Origin: Pseudomonadota bacterium
GTDB taxonomy: Bacteria; SZUA-182; DTGQ01
Reading direction: 5' to 3'
DNA length: 34,110 nt
Assembly: GCA_030625085.1 (NCBI GenBank)
Contig: DAOURK010000037.1
Span: forward strand, 1-34,110
Both the position numbers and the translations under genes were made by a program. Of this stretch, positions 1 through 8,535 are shown in pieces. The notes under the pieces were generated by a model. The model had not been told where the DNA came from and made no database searches. It was given only the letters and a program-made list of their open reading frames with translations. Position 1 is the first letter of the stretch, and every line of letters starts with the position of its first letter.

Positions 1-231
1 TAACCCCGTATAGCGCCACATGCCCTGATAAAGACCATAGTGATAAAAAACATAGAGTTTCAATAAGAGGATGGGAATGAGCATACTTCTGAAGGTAAGG
101 AAATATGAACGGGGAATATGTAAATCAAAGCGCAGCAGAAAAGAGGCTGCATAGGAAAAGGTAAATAAGATGATATCGGCAACTACAAGAAATAGCAGAT
201 TTTTTCTGAGTTTAACCCTCAGGTGGAACAT
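1..231 (-). CDS. pglF: PglF/WbpM-like nucleotide-sugar 4,6-dehydratase, N-terminal part (runs off the left edge)
   Basis: Only the first 77 codons lie in the window; the frame is open to the edge. The ATG at 229-231 follows a strong ribosome binding site (AGGGGGG) 24 bases after the pglE stop. The visible protein starts with a basic stretch, has a hydrophobic segment at about residues 13-32 ending in LLRFD, and a second one running into LYVFYHYGLYQGMWRYTGL. This is the typical membrane-anchored N terminus of the PglF/WbpM/FlaA1 family of UDP-GlcNAc 4,6-dehydratases; the catalytic SDR domain would lie outside the window. The family makes the UDP-4-keto-6-deoxy sugar that the neighbouring PglE-like aminotransferase would use. 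The family call rests on the N-terminal pattern alone, so other members of the same family (for example CapD) are possible. Confidence 0.8.
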   Translation of the reverse strand, partial: MFHLRVKLRKNLLFLVVADIILFTFSYAASFLLRFDLHIPRSYFLTFRSMLIPILLLKLYVFYHYGLYQGMWRYTGL

Positions 232-255
232 TATTTATTTCCCCCCTACCGTTTT

Positions 256-1395
256 CTAGCGACAGCTTACCATAATTGAGGTAATTCTTTCAAGTTCTTT
301 TATGGAAAGATTCGATCCTGAAGGAAGACACAGCCCCCTGGCAAAAAGATCCTCTGCCACAGCCCCTCCCCGGCACTCACATCCCTTAAAAACCGGCTGG
401 AGGTGAAGCGGCTTCCAAATCGGCCTGGCTTCAATATTTTCCTTCTCCAGGGCCGCAAGTATAGTGTCTCTATCTGCGCCGAATTTTTTTGGATCAACTG
501 TCAGGCAGGTAAGCCATCGCGTGCTTCTTCCAAAGGCTGCTTCCGGCATAAATTCCAATCCTTCATATTCTGCCAAAGCTTCCCGGTAAAATTCAAAATT
601 GTGCCGCCTGGCCTCAATTCGCTCTTTTAAAACGCGAAGCTGCCCCCGGCCAATACCGGCCAGCACATTGCTCATTCGATAGTTATAGCCAATAACAGAA
701 TGCTGGTAATGGGGCGCCGGGTCTCTTGCCTGGGTAGCTAAAAATCTGGCTTTGTTCACCATGGCCGTATCATCGGAAACCAACATCCCTCCCCCCGAAG
801 TGGTAATAATCTTATTACCATTAAAGGAGTAAAAACCAAGCCGCCCAATTGTTCCCGTATTTTTTCCTTTATATGTGGCACCTAAGGACTCGGCAGCATC
901 TTCAATGAGCGGAACCTCATATTCATTGCACACATCAAGAATGGGATCAATATCTGCGCTTTGCCCATATAAATGGACAAGGACCACTGCTTTGGGTAGC
1001 CGGTTATATTTAGCCCTCTTCTTTATCTCATCGGCTAAAATTGCTGGGTCCATGTTCCAGGACGACCTCTCACTATCAATAAAAACCGGTTTTGCCCCAA
1101 CATAAACAATAGGCGAGGCGCTGGCAATAAAAGTCAAGGTAGAACAGAGCGCCTCGTCACCCCGCCTGACGCCGGCCAGATATAAAGCCAGATGCAGGGC
1201 CGTTGTGCCGGAAGCCAGGGCAGCAGCGTATTTACAGCCCACAAGTTGGCAAAACTCATCTTCAAAAGCATCTACATGTGGACCAACAGGAGCAATCCAG
1301 TTGGTTTCAAAAGCCTCCATAACGAATCGTTTTTCATCTTCTCCCATATGCGGGGGCGAAAGATAGATGCGCTTTGTTTTTGAATTTAGTTGCAT
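256..1395 (-). CDS. pglE: PglE-like PLP-dependent sugar aminotransferase (DegT/DnrJ/EryC1 family)
   Basis: The 379-residue protein begins with the RIYLSPPHMG signature of UDP-4-amino-4,6-dideoxy-GlcNAc aminotransferases such as Campylobacter PglE. The PLP-binding lysine is K195 in FNGNKIITTSGGG, and the cofactor-ring aspartate is in EDAAES (about 166-171). It would transfer an amino group from glutamate to the UDP-4-keto sugar made by the adjacent PglF-like enzyme, giving a bacillosamine (or QuiNAc4N) precursor. I chose the ATG at 1393-1395 because the family consensus starts there; the frame extends upstream to a TTG at 1456-1458 with no better ribosome binding site. A sigma70-like promoter lies upstream at 1521-1549. 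The region looks GC-richer than the middle of the locus. Confidence 0.85.
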   Translation of the reverse strand: MQLNSKTKRIYLSPPHMGEDEKRFVMEAFETNWIAPVGPHVDAFEDEFCQLVGCKYAAALASGTTALHLALYLAGVRRGDEALCSTLTFIASASPIVYVGAKPVFIDSERSSWNMDPAILADEIKKRAKYNRLPKAVVLVHLYGQSADIDPILDVCNEYEVPLIEDAAESLGATYKGKNTGTIGRLGFYSFNGNKIITTSGGGMLVSDDTAMVNKARFLATQARDPAPHYQHSVIGYNYRMSNVLAGIGRGQLRVLKERIEARRHNFEFYREALAEYEGLEFMPEAAFGRSTRWLTCLTVDPKKFGADRDTILAALEKENIEARPIWKPLHLQPVFKGCECRGGAVAEDLFARGLCLPSGSNLSIKELERITSIMVSCR

Positions 1396-1520
1396 TATAG
1401 AATTATGAAATTTTTCATTAAAACTGTTTATAAATAGCTTTTCAAGCAATAAAATCAATCAACAGGTTCTTATATGGTCTTCTACCTTTTTGAAAAAGAA
1501 TTTTTTTATAAGTCATAAAT

Positions 1521-1549
1521 ATAATATTCTGTGCATCAGCTTTGCTCAA
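1521..1549 (-). promoter_or_regulatory. Predicted sigma70-type promoter for pglE-pglF
   Basis: On the minus strand TTGAGC (1544-1549) and TATTAT (1521-1526) are separated by exactly 17 bases. Transcription would start near 1514 and leave a leader of about 120 bases before the ATG at 1395. It lies in the gap between the phosphoglycosyl transferase gene and pglE. The prediction rests on consensus match and spacing only, and such matches occur by chance in AT-rich DNA. Confidence 0.45.
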
Positions 1550-1585
1550 GTAGTTTAGTGATATAATCACGGGGCACGAATAGAT

Positions 1586-1627
1586 AAGCCTGCAACAGGC
1601 TTCAACCTTGTAGGCAGATTGGCTGCC
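1586..1627. other. Two adjacent stem-loops in the 280-base gap between the sugar transferase and pglE
   Basis: The first hairpin has a perfect 7-base stem, AAGCCTG (1586-1592) with CAGGCTT (1596-1602), and a 3-base loop. The second has a perfect 5-base stem, GGCAG (613-617 of the second kilobase, i.e. 1613-1617) with CTGCC (1623-1627), and a 5-base loop. Neither is followed by a T run on either strand, so they are not classical intrinsic terminators. They lie downstream of the sugar transferase stop and upstream of the predicted pglE promoter. A role in mRNA 3' end protection or protein binding is possible. Otherwise I see no gene in 1396-1677. Confidence 0.4.
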
Positions 1628-1677
1628 ATCTTAGGTATTATCGTGAGGAGTGGGTAAGCCGAGAATATTACAAATAA

Positions 1678-2292
1678 TTATTCCGGCTTTGATTTAAATA
1701 TTACAGTATAAATGGTTTTAAAAATTAATCCTATATCATAGAAAAATCCATGTCTTTCCAGGTATTCCTTATTATATTCTAGCTTTTTAGGTAAAATTTG
1801 AGCAAGATAATGTTTTTCTATATCAATTGACTTATTATCTAATAATAAAAAAGATTCATTCCTAAATTTTATAGAAGCTAAATCTGTAAGCCCAGGCTTT
1901 ATCGTAAGAATTTCTTTAAAAATATTTGAATAATAATTAACAAATTTTTCCACCTCAGGCCTTGGGCCAACAAGGCTCATATCACCTTTTAACACATTAA
2001 ATAATTGAGGAATTTCATCCAGTTTATATTTTCTAAGATATTTCCCAGTTTTAGTAACTCTTTTATCATCCCTATTACTACATGCAGGGCCATCATCCAG
2101 TCGGTGTGCGTCCATTGACCTAAATTTATAAAGTATGAAAAAACTATAATCTTTACCTACACGTTTTTGTTTAAATATGATGGGCCTTCCCGCGTCAAAA
2201 AAGACACAAAGAGAAATAATTAGAAAAAGGGGAGATAAAACCAACAGCCCTAAGGTAGAAAAAAGTAAATCAAACAAGCGCTTTACATTCAT
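1678..2292 (-). CDS. Small bacterial sugar transferase (polyprenyl-phosphate phosphoglycosyl transferase, PglC-like)
   Basis: This 204-residue protein has the monotopic phosphoglycosyl transferase architecture: a membrane-inserting hydrophobic helix at about 8-31, then the soluble catalytic core. The YKFRSM motif is at about 55-60, the catalytic Asp-Glu pair at D92-E93 (YKLDEIPQLFNVLKGDMS), and the GPRPE motif at 109-113. The family moves a phospho-sugar from a UDP-sugar to undecaprenyl phosphate at the inner face of the cytoplasmic membrane and so starts repeat-unit assembly. With PglE and PglF encoded just downstream, a diNAcBac or QuiNAc4N-type first sugar is a reasonable inference. The ATG overlaps the stop of the radical SAM gene by 4 bases (ATGA), which implies translational coupling. 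Confidence 0.9.
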   Translation of the reverse strand: MNVKRLFDLLFSTLGLLVLSPLFLIISLCVFFDAGRPIIFKQKRVGKDYSFFILYKFRSMDAHRLDDGPACSNRDDKRVTKTGKYLRKYKLDEIPQLFNVLKGDMSLVGPRPEVEKFVNYYSNIFKEILTIKPGLTDLASIKFRNESFLLLDNKSIDIEKHYLAQILPKKLEYNKEYLERHGFFYDIGLIFKTIYTVIFKSKPE

Positions 2293-3518
2293 ATCGCTAA
2301 AGGCGATTGCGTTTTGTGCCTATAAACTATACTTTTTCGAAATTTAGTTACTAACCGCGCCTGTTCGTTATGTAAATCTTCATTCGAGAGAAATTTTGTT
2401 TTGGTTATCCGATTTTTATACTCATCCACTTCTGCCCAATCTACATTTTTATGTTCCTCGCGATCATAGTATGCGGTGCCAGGGTAAGGGGCAAGAATAG
2501 TGAATCCCACTGCATCGGGCCTGATTTCATCTACAATTTTCTCTGAAAGCTTTATATCCTCAAGGCTTTCTTCTGGCATCCCTAAAAGCATATAGGCCCT
2601 CCGGAAAAAGCCCAGCTCAGCAGTTATCTTAAACACATTTCTTACTTTATCTATGTCTATCCCCTTTTTCATTTCCTTTATAATTTTTGGAGCGCCACTC
2701 TCAACCCCAATCCATATTTCCTTACAACCAGCTTGCTTCATTAATTTTAACATATCCACGTCTATTGAATCCACCCTTATGTTACAGCCCCATGGGGCAT
2801 TTATATTCCTTTTGATCTTTTTTTCACAAAATTCCCTAATCAAGGGTTTTTTTACTGTAAAGGTATCATCACTAAATTTGATAAAATCTATTTTTAAATC
2901 CTTAACTACATGTTCAAACTCATCGAGGATATTATCAGCACTTCTGTATCTAACAGCTCTAGACCAAACTAAATGGCTTGCACAGAAAGTGCATCTAAAA
3001 GGGCAACCCCTGCTGGAAAAGATACTAGCTATACGTACACCATTATCTTCGTAAGCCTGCCTAATATTTTTTTCCTGTTTTATAAGAATACGGTCGGGAA
3101 ACGGCAAATCGTCTAGGTCTTTGATATACGGATGTTTTAGTATTTGTTCACGATTGCCCTTCACTATGTCTAAAAAGGCTTCCTCGCCTTCTCCTTGCAC
3201 CACTGCATCTACACAATCATTTTTTAACGTATCTTCTGGCAGGGCAGAGGGGTGAACTCCGCCAAATACAATATAATTTTTGTTATTTTTGATAGCTTTA
3301 GCCAGATTGAGGGCATGCCTCATTTGAGGAGAAGTGCAGGAAAAGCCAACGATATCAGCATCATTACATCCCTTGATGATCTCGCCATCAGAATCAAAGA
3401 ATCCACTATAAAAACTAAGATCATTATGGCCATGCAACCTTAAAAAGGAAGCCAAATAACCAAGATTTAAGGCCTCCCAAGTGTGAAAAGTTTTGGGTTG
3501 AATTAAGACGATTTTCAT
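2289..3518 (-). CDS. B12-binding-type radical SAM enzyme
   Basis: The 409-residue protein has an N-terminal cobalamin-binding-like Rossmann domain (about 1-125, with GGVHPSALPEDT and QGEGEEAF typical of this class), then a radical SAM core. The cluster-binding motif is CPFRCTFC, with C172, C176 and C179 (CxxxCxxC). The SAM-contact segments FSDDTF and WIGVESGAP follow. The canonical DxHxxG cobalamin motif is not visible, which is common in the N-terminal-B12 class. Members do methylations, ring rearrangements or other radical chemistry on unactivated carbons; the substrate cannot be read from sequence. It overlaps the sugar transferase gene by 4 bases and follows a membrane GT2, so a role in modifying a sugar or the lipid carrier is inferred only from position. 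Confidence 0.85.
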   Translation of the reverse strand: MKIVLIQPKTFHTWEALNLGYLASFLRLHGHNDLSFYSGFFDSDGEIIKGCNDADIVGFSCTSPQMRHALNLAKAIKNNKNYIVFGGVHPSALPEDTLKNDCVDAVVQGEGEEAFLDIVKGNREQILKHPYIKDLDDLPFPDRILIKQEKNIRQAYEDNGVRIASIFSSRGCPFRCTFCASHLVWSRAVRYRSADNILDEFEHVVKDLKIDFIKFSDDTFTVKKPLIREFCEKKIKRNINAPWGCNIRVDSIDVDMLKLMKQAGCKEIWIGVESGAPKIIKEMKKGIDIDKVRNVFKITAELGFFRRAYMLLGMPEESLEDIKLSEKIVDEIRPDAVGFTILAPYPGTAYYDREEHKNVDWAEVDEYKNRITKTKFLSNEDLHNEQARLVTKFRKSIVYRHKTQSPLAI

Positions 3519-3588
3519 TAGTTAAAATCTCCTGAAAAATTTTCAATGATCGATATATCTGCCTGTAATATTGCAATGCTCCTAATTG

Positions 3589-4716
3589 CTAATTTCTTAC
3601 TGGGTGCCAAACAGCTCTTTTCCTACCCAACAAGAATTGAATAATTCCCCATATGGCGGCTATATTAACAAGACAAAAATAAAAGGGAAGGCTGATAATA
3701 CGATTTTTTTTAATGAACAGCCCGCATAATGCAAGAAGATAAAAACATATCTGCATCCAGAATAAGACATTGTATAAGGGGTGCCCGAGGATGAACAGGT
3801 TTGCAAAAAAAAGAATGGATAATAATATAAAGGCGAACCACCTCATGAGGCGATGAGAAATCAATACTAAAGAAATCATAGGGTGTTTTAAGGGATTTAA
3901 CAATTCTTTGAAATAGAATATGGAACTTATTTCTCTGATTGCCCCGCGGGCCTTTATCCTGAATTCTCCACTGGCGTTTTCCGCGCCTGTTTCATAAGCT
4001 AATGCATTTTTGGCATAAAAGACACTGTACCCTTGCTTATAAACCCCTAAGGGAGACACACTATCATCAGGCAAATTCCCAGGGACGTGTGTATATAAAT
4101 TTTTTCTTATGGCATAAAAGGCGCCTGAAACAAAGGGCAAATATCCTGTTTTACTCTCTGATTCTCTTAGGAATTCCTCATACCTCCAGTATAGGCCGTG
4201 GTTTTCTGTAATTGTTGAGTTGTTTGGATTTCTAAAGATTAGCTTTCCTGCCACGGCCCCAATCTTACCGTTCGAAAAACAAGAAATTATTTTTTTTGTT
4301 GAATCTTTTTCAAGAAAAGTAGTGGCATCGTTGAAAATTATTATTTTTCCTTTAGCTATGTTCTTTACAACATAGTTTAGAGCTTCACTTTTGCCTTTGT
4401 GTTCTTTCTGATCGAACAATTCGATACCCTTATCAGAAAAGCCTTCTACGATTTCTTTTGTCCTATCAGTCGAAGCATCAGAGGCGATAACAATCTGTAG
4501 CTTATTTTTTGGATAATCTTGAGATAAAACATTTTTGATTTTTTTTCCGATTACTTGTTCTTCGTTATGGGCTGCAATGATTAGTGTAACCAAGGGAAAG
4601 CGTTCTCCTTTGAGCATGTTCTGTCTTTTGAAACAAGAGAATAGCTTTATAAAAACCGGGTAGCCATAAAAAATATATATAATAATAAATATTGTGGTCC
4701 AAAATAAGCACTTCAT
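3589..4716 (-). CDS. Membrane-bound family 2 glycosyltransferase
   Basis: The 375-residue protein has an N-terminal transmembrane helix (about 4-25), a cytoplasmic GT-A domain and three or four C-terminal helices (about 285-365). GT2 motifs are present: VTLIIAAHNEE at the start of the domain, ASDASTD as the first aspartate motif, IIIFNDATT at the DxD-like position, and PDDSV near the acceptor site. This layout resembles processive or inner-membrane GT2 enzymes that add a sugar to a lipid-linked intermediate. Donor and acceptor are not predictable. The gene stands between a GT-A-like transferase upstream and the radical SAM gene downstream, within the same run of minus-strand genes. Confidence 0.88.
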   Translation of the reverse strand: MKCLFWTTIFIIIYIFYGYPVFIKLFSCFKRQNMLKGERFPLVTLIIAAHNEEQVIGKKIKNVLSQDYPKNKLQIVIASDASTDRTKEIVEGFSDKGIELFDQKEHKGKSEALNYVVKNIAKGKIIIFNDATTFLEKDSTKKIISCFSNGKIGAVAGKLIFRNPNNSTITENHGLYWRYEEFLRESESKTGYLPFVSGAFYAIRKNLYTHVPGNLPDDSVSPLGVYKQGYSVFYAKNALAYETGAENASGEFRIKARGAIREISSIFYFKELLNPLKHPMISLVLISHRLMRWFAFILLSILFFANLFILGHPLYNVLFWMQICFYLLALCGLFIKKNRIISLPFYFCLVNIAAIWGIIQFLLGRKRAVWHPVRN

Positions 4717-4774
4717 TCTGATACACTGCCTTTTTTAAACATTACAAAAAAGAATTGAATAATAGTGAAGCTTT

Positions 4775-4796
4775 TGAGCCAATATACCTTGGCTCA
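4775..4796. repeat. Perfect inverted repeat in the gap between two glycosyltransferase genes
   Basis: TGAGCCAA (4775-4782) and TTGGCTCA (4789-4796) form a perfect 8-base stem around a 6-base loop. Neither strand has a following T run, so it does not look like a rho-independent terminator. The surrounding gap (4717-4958, about 240 bases) contains no gene that I can support. It could be an RNA hairpin in the polycistronic transcript or a dimeric protein-binding site. Confidence 0.45.
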
Positions 4797-4958
4797 GAAT
4801 TTGGGACTTTTTTTGAATATATCTTTTCTGAAAAAGCCAGGAAAGTATACCCTTCCAAAGTATAAGGTCACGTACTTTTATACTATTATTTTTGGCAGGG
4901 TTTGTCCGCATATTTTTGTATATTGGCTGTCAGCAGACCGCTATATCATTTACGCCCT

Positions 4959-5801
4959 TCACTTTTGCAATTTTCGTCTGATGGACAACAAAACTCTCCA
5001 TGGTTTATATAGCGATAGGATAGAAAAAATGCGTGCAAGAAAATTAGGCCGCCTCAAGCCTGTTTTCCCAAGAAGCCAGTCAGCATCCCGTAAAGTCATC
5101 ATGTTCGACAAACCGCCTGCTATCTCAATATTTCTTTGCCATTCAGGGCCGCCGACCCTTTTCTTTTCGCCAAACTTTGAATGGGAGTAATCGTGATTCT
5201 GATGGATAACCATGATTGCCTCAGTGGTATCTATTATCGGGATTTTTCTAGATCGCACATGATAGATAAGCCAGGAGTCCCACCCAGGCCGCCCCACTGC
5301 AAATGCAGGCATATTTATCAAATGCCTAGGAAAGATAAAATAGTCAATTCCTGAAAGTCCGTGCAGTTTTCCTTTATTTTTAACCCTTTCGAGTAATTTG
5401 TCAGGCCACCCATTATCTTTAAAATCAATTTCCTCCTTAACATCCAAATCCCAGCGCCTGCCGCACAATAAAAAGGAAGACTTCTCGATGCTCTGCACAG
5501 CTTCAATCAAATCCTGAAAGAAAATAACATCTGAGTTAGCATACATCAGAATGTTATTTTTAGCAAATTTTTGAGCAAAGTCAAAGGCGGAACTCAAAAG
5601 AGGCGTATCAAACTCAGTTTTTTCAACAGTAGGCATATGGATGGCACCTAACTCATGTGCCGCCGCCTCCACACCATCATCGGCTCCGAATAGAATAATT
5701 TCACATTCAGGCGCAAGCTTTACCCAACTTTTGATGGCATTTCTTTGGATAATTTTGTTGTGCCCACGAAAAGGTTTTGGAATGGTAAAAATGGTTAACA
5801 T
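4959..5801 (-). CDS. GT-A-like glycosyltransferase of a poorly described family
   Basis: The 280-residue soluble protein begins LTIFTIPKPF and has a mixed alpha/beta N-terminal half with FGADDG (about 38-43) and a DxD-like ANSDVIFFQD motif (about 88-97), as seen in GT-A nucleotide-sugar transferases. Later features are the GLSGIDYFIFP segment and GRPGWDSWLIY, which resemble the acceptor/catalytic region of related locus-encoded transferases. No signal peptide or transmembrane helix is apparent. It sits between the Wzy gene and the membrane GT2, as expected for a repeat-unit transferase. The activity, donor and linkage are unknown; a nucleotidyl-sugar-binding protein without transferase activity cannot be excluded. 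Confidence 0.7.
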   Translation of the reverse strand: MLTIFTIPKPFRGHNKIIQRNAIKSWVKLAPECEIILFGADDGVEAAAHELGAIHMPTVEKTEFDTPLLSSAFDFAQKFAKNNILMYANSDVIFFQDLIEAVQSIEKSSFLLCGRRWDLDVKEEIDFKDNGWPDKLLERVKNKGKLHGLSGIDYFIFPRHLINMPAFAVGRPGWDSWLIYHVRSRKIPIIDTTEAIMVIHQNHDYSHSKFGEKKRVGGPEWQRNIEIAGGLSNMMTLRDADWLLGKTGLRRPNFLARIFSILSLYKPWRVLLSIRRKLQK

Positions 5802-5855
5802 GTGCTATTTTAATAACCCTCGCTTATATCTTGACCATTTGATGTATTAAGCTGC

Positions 5856-7265
5856 CTATGGTGGCAAGGTTGGCTTTTTAACTTGAAGACTCTTCTTATG
5901 TGCAGATTTCAAAATTGATGCAAAAATAAATACCATGAATATTATAACAAGATATTCAAAAATCCAACAAGGATAATAAAAGCCTATTATGCCGGAGGTG
6001 ATAGGAATCAAAATGGTAAACTGTATATATAGGGCTAAATTGAAAGGAGTTTTTTTTAATTTGAGAAAGAATATATTAAAAGCTTGTATAAAAAAGCCGA
6101 TCCACAAGGGAGAGATTAAAACACCCAATATTCCAAAGTTGGCCCAAGCCTCACCAATAAAAATAGTGGTCGCATGGCCAGCTGTGCCCGCAGCCACTAG
6201 CTGAGGCCTAAAAAAGTGCATTACAATTAGGCCATAATTTGGATTGTAGGTTAATCCTAGCATATCATGAATAAAACGCCCAGTTGTTGAAAACCACAAG
6301 TGTGGGTGCAATCTTGGAAAAATATCAAAACACATATAAGAACATACCAGTTGAACATATATGGCTCTATGATAAAAAGTTTTAACACCAGTGCTTAAAA
6401 TATTTAGCAAAGTAATGGCCTTTCCGGTTCCATAAAACGTGCCCTGAAAAAAAATGCTCAGGGCGCCTACTAGGAAAAAAAAACTTATCATCAGAATAAA
6501 AATTTTTTTGATTTTGATCTTGCCAGCAATCATAGTTTGAGTTAAAACTAAGCCCAATAAAAAGTAAAGGATCGGGCTCTTTACAAGACTGGAGAGGGCA
6601 AAAACCGCAACCACAAGCGACAAGCAACTGAACCATATCAAATATTTACGTTTTTTTTTAATTCGCCAATAAACATAGCTAGTATATGCCATGACAGAGG
6701 TAAAGCTTGCTTGGAGTAAAATATAATTTTTTACGAAAGGATGACCCTTAATTTGTAAGCCAGATGACCGTCTTAGTTGCATTAAGTAATTATAATTCGT
6801 AACCCCAGTCAAAAGATTCCAGAAAGGAACAGATGCACCCTGTGAAATAATTATATAGCCTACTGACAAAACTGATAGGATTGAGAAGAAATAAAGCGTC
6901 ATTTTAAAACTAGCGTCATTATCAACAAATTGTGGCATAAAAGGTGATGACTGATATCGTAATAATAAAACCCTCATTGATTTTATCTTAAAAATCATAC
7001 AGGCCAGCAGCATGCCAAGAGGTAGCATAATCATGGTATACATCACAATCATCCAGCCAAAAAGCCGCAAACTGGCACATTGCGCTATATAGCCGGGTGG
7101 CTCAAGATGATATAGTATTCCAATGGAAGCAATAAAAGCCATTACAAATAAAGTGTAAAAAACATATGCGCCCATATTAAGCTGTCTGATATCTAAAGAA
7201 CCTGCGGCTTTTTTGAATAAACAATATGAAATTGCAAAAACTAGTAGTGAAATAAAGATATACAC
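5856..7265 (-). CDS. wzy: Wzy-like oligosaccharide repeat-unit polymerase
   Basis: The 469-residue protein is almost entirely hydrophobic, with about 11-12 predicted transmembrane helices and short charged loops. A larger hydrophilic loop lies in the last third (around RLHPHLWFSTTGRFIHD and the PQLVAAGTAGHATT stretch), as in O-antigen polymerases. Sequence conservation in Wzy is low, so the call rests on topology, length and context: a single such gene in a locus that also has Wzx and an initiating transferase. Wzy joins undecaprenyl-linked repeat units at the periplasmic face of the inner membrane. An O-antigen ligase is the main alternative, but no second candidate polymerase is visible. 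Confidence 0.78.
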   Translation of the reverse strand: MYIFISLLVFAISYCLFKKAAGSLDIRQLNMGAYVFYTLFVMAFIASIGILYHLEPPGYIAQCASLRLFGWMIVMYTMIMLPLGMLLACMIFKIKSMRVLLLRYQSSPFMPQFVDNDASFKMTLYFFSILSVLSVGYIIISQGASVPFWNLLTGVTNYNYLMQLRRSSGLQIKGHPFVKNYILLQASFTSVMAYTSYVYWRIKKKRKYLIWFSCLSLVVAVFALSSLVKSPILYFLLGLVLTQTMIAGKIKIKKIFILMISFFFLVGALSIFFQGTFYGTGKAITLLNILSTGVKTFYHRAIYVQLVCSYMCFDIFPRLHPHLWFSTTGRFIHDMLGLTYNPNYGLIVMHFFRPQLVAAGTAGHATTIFIGEAWANFGILGVLISPLWIGFFIQAFNIFFLKLKKTPFNLALYIQFTILIPITSGIIGFYYPCWIFEYLVIIFMVFIFASILKSAHKKSLQVKKPTLPP

Positions 7266-7362
7266 TCATCAATCCTTTACTGAATTATCAGTTAATCGCC
7301 TTGCGCTACATATAGCAGTCAGATATGAGGGCCCGATAGAAACTAGATAGATAAATATTTTA

Positions 7363-8535
7363 TTATTTTAATATTGCCTGAATAATGTTTAACAATCGCG
7401 CATTAAATTTATATTGATCCCATTTGAAGGCTTTTTCTTTACCAAGCTTACTAAGCTGTTGACAAAGCAAATCATTTGACCACAGAAGAAAAATAGCCTC
7501 TGCAATTTCCGCCACAGACCTTGGATCAAAAAACAATGCAGCGGCACCAAGTTGGCTTGGCATACCGTATATTCTTGACACCGCCACAGGACACCCCAAG
7601 ACAAACGCCTCCAAGGGGGGGATATTTGTGGGGCCGAAAAAGGTTGGCATGACCATAGCCCGGGCACAGCGATATATTTTTTTTATATCCTCGTCAGGCA
7701 CATAGCCGAGAAAAAAAATGGAGTCTTTCAATCCTAAGTCGCTTACCGTTTTGACGATCGACTTATATCCATTTTTTTTTGATCCAACAAATACCAGCTT
7801 AAGGTCGGGCAGCCTGTCTTTTAAGACGGCAACAGCTTTAATCAGGTTAGAGTGGTTTTTATGAGCCCAAAATTGAGCCGGGTAAAAAATAAATTTTTCA
7901 GGAAGCGACAATTGTCTATCGAAATTGAGGGGCGCCGTGTTTGAGTAAACATATTTGGGTGGTACAAAGGGCAATACATGCACTTTGTCAGGCTGCACCC
8001 CATAACTCTCAATAACTTGTTGCTTGCCGACATTTGAGTCAACCACCACCCCCCTTGACCATCGGCAAATATCCTGATAGTGCGCTTCCCGTCTTTCGTA
8101 TCTGCCATATGCGGACACTTCGGGAAATCGTCTTTCATATCGATGCATCAAGTCATAAATTGCACATAGGGATGGCACTGGCAGACGGTATGCCCATATA
8201 TCCTGCGAAGGAAATATCCAGAGGTCACATTTTATCCGCATAAACCGTTTGGTAAAGGGGTGTAAACTTTTTGCAATGTTTCGCCAAAGCCCAGTCGATA
8301 GCCGAAATCGGCGCCACCAAAGAGCAATATTTCGATCATATAAGCTGAGGGGTATATAACAAACTGAAACCGTATACTTTTTTAAGATTTCCATCCAGGA
8401 TAATGAGGAATATGTAACCAACACGTCATACTCTCGGCTCGGCAAGGCCGCTACTGCATCCAGCATCGTAAGCCCATATTGAAAGGCGCCGCCGTCTGAA
8501 GGTGCAGAACCGAGATAAAGGCCGATTTTTTTCAT
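7363..8535 (-). CDS. Family 4 (GT-B) glycosyltransferase
   Basis: The 390-residue protein has a GT-B layout. The N-terminal domain starts KKIGLYLGSAPSDGGAFQYG, a glycine-rich acceptor-side loop. The C-terminal domain has FWAHKNHSNLIKA (donor phosphate region) and NIPPLEAFVLGCPVAVS, the GT4 ExxxxxxxE-type donor-binding motif. I start it at the ATG 8533-8535, which overlaps the methyltransferase stop as ATGA; the longer frame up to 8595 would run into the methyltransferase gene. GT4 enzymes in O-antigen loci often transfer mannose, fucose, rhamnose or amino-sugar residues, and the donor is not predictable here. It follows a cupin/aminotransferase/methyltransferase module and may transfer the sugar that module makes (inference). 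Confidence 0.88.
   Translation of the reverse strand: MKKIGLYLGSAPSDGGAFQYGLTMLDAVAALPSREYDVLVTYSSLSWMEILKKYTVSVCYIPLSLYDRNIALWWRRFRLSTGLWRNIAKSLHPFTKRFMRIKCDLWIFPSQDIWAYRLPVPSLCAIYDLMHRYERRFPEVSAYGRYERREAHYQDICRWSRGVVVDSNVGKQQVIESYGVQPDKVHVLPFVPPKYVYSNTAPLNFDRQLSLPEKFIFYPAQFWAHKNHSNLIKAVAVLKDRLPDLKLVFVGSKKNGYKSIVKTVSDLGLKDSIFFLGYVPDEDIKKIYRCARAMVMPTFFGPTNIPPLEAFVLGCPVAVSRIYGMPSQLGAAALFFDPRSVAEIAEAIFLLWSNDLLCQQLSKLGKEKAFKWDQYKFNARLLNIIQAILK

Noticed and set aside
2653..3054. Plus-strand frame of 133 codons
   Set aside because: It is entirely antisense to the radical SAM gene, whose cluster-binding cysteines are clear on the minus strand.
4765..5190. Plus-strand frame of 141 codons
   Set aside because: More than half of it lies opposite the well-supported GT-A-like gene at 4959-5801, and its translation shows no family pattern.
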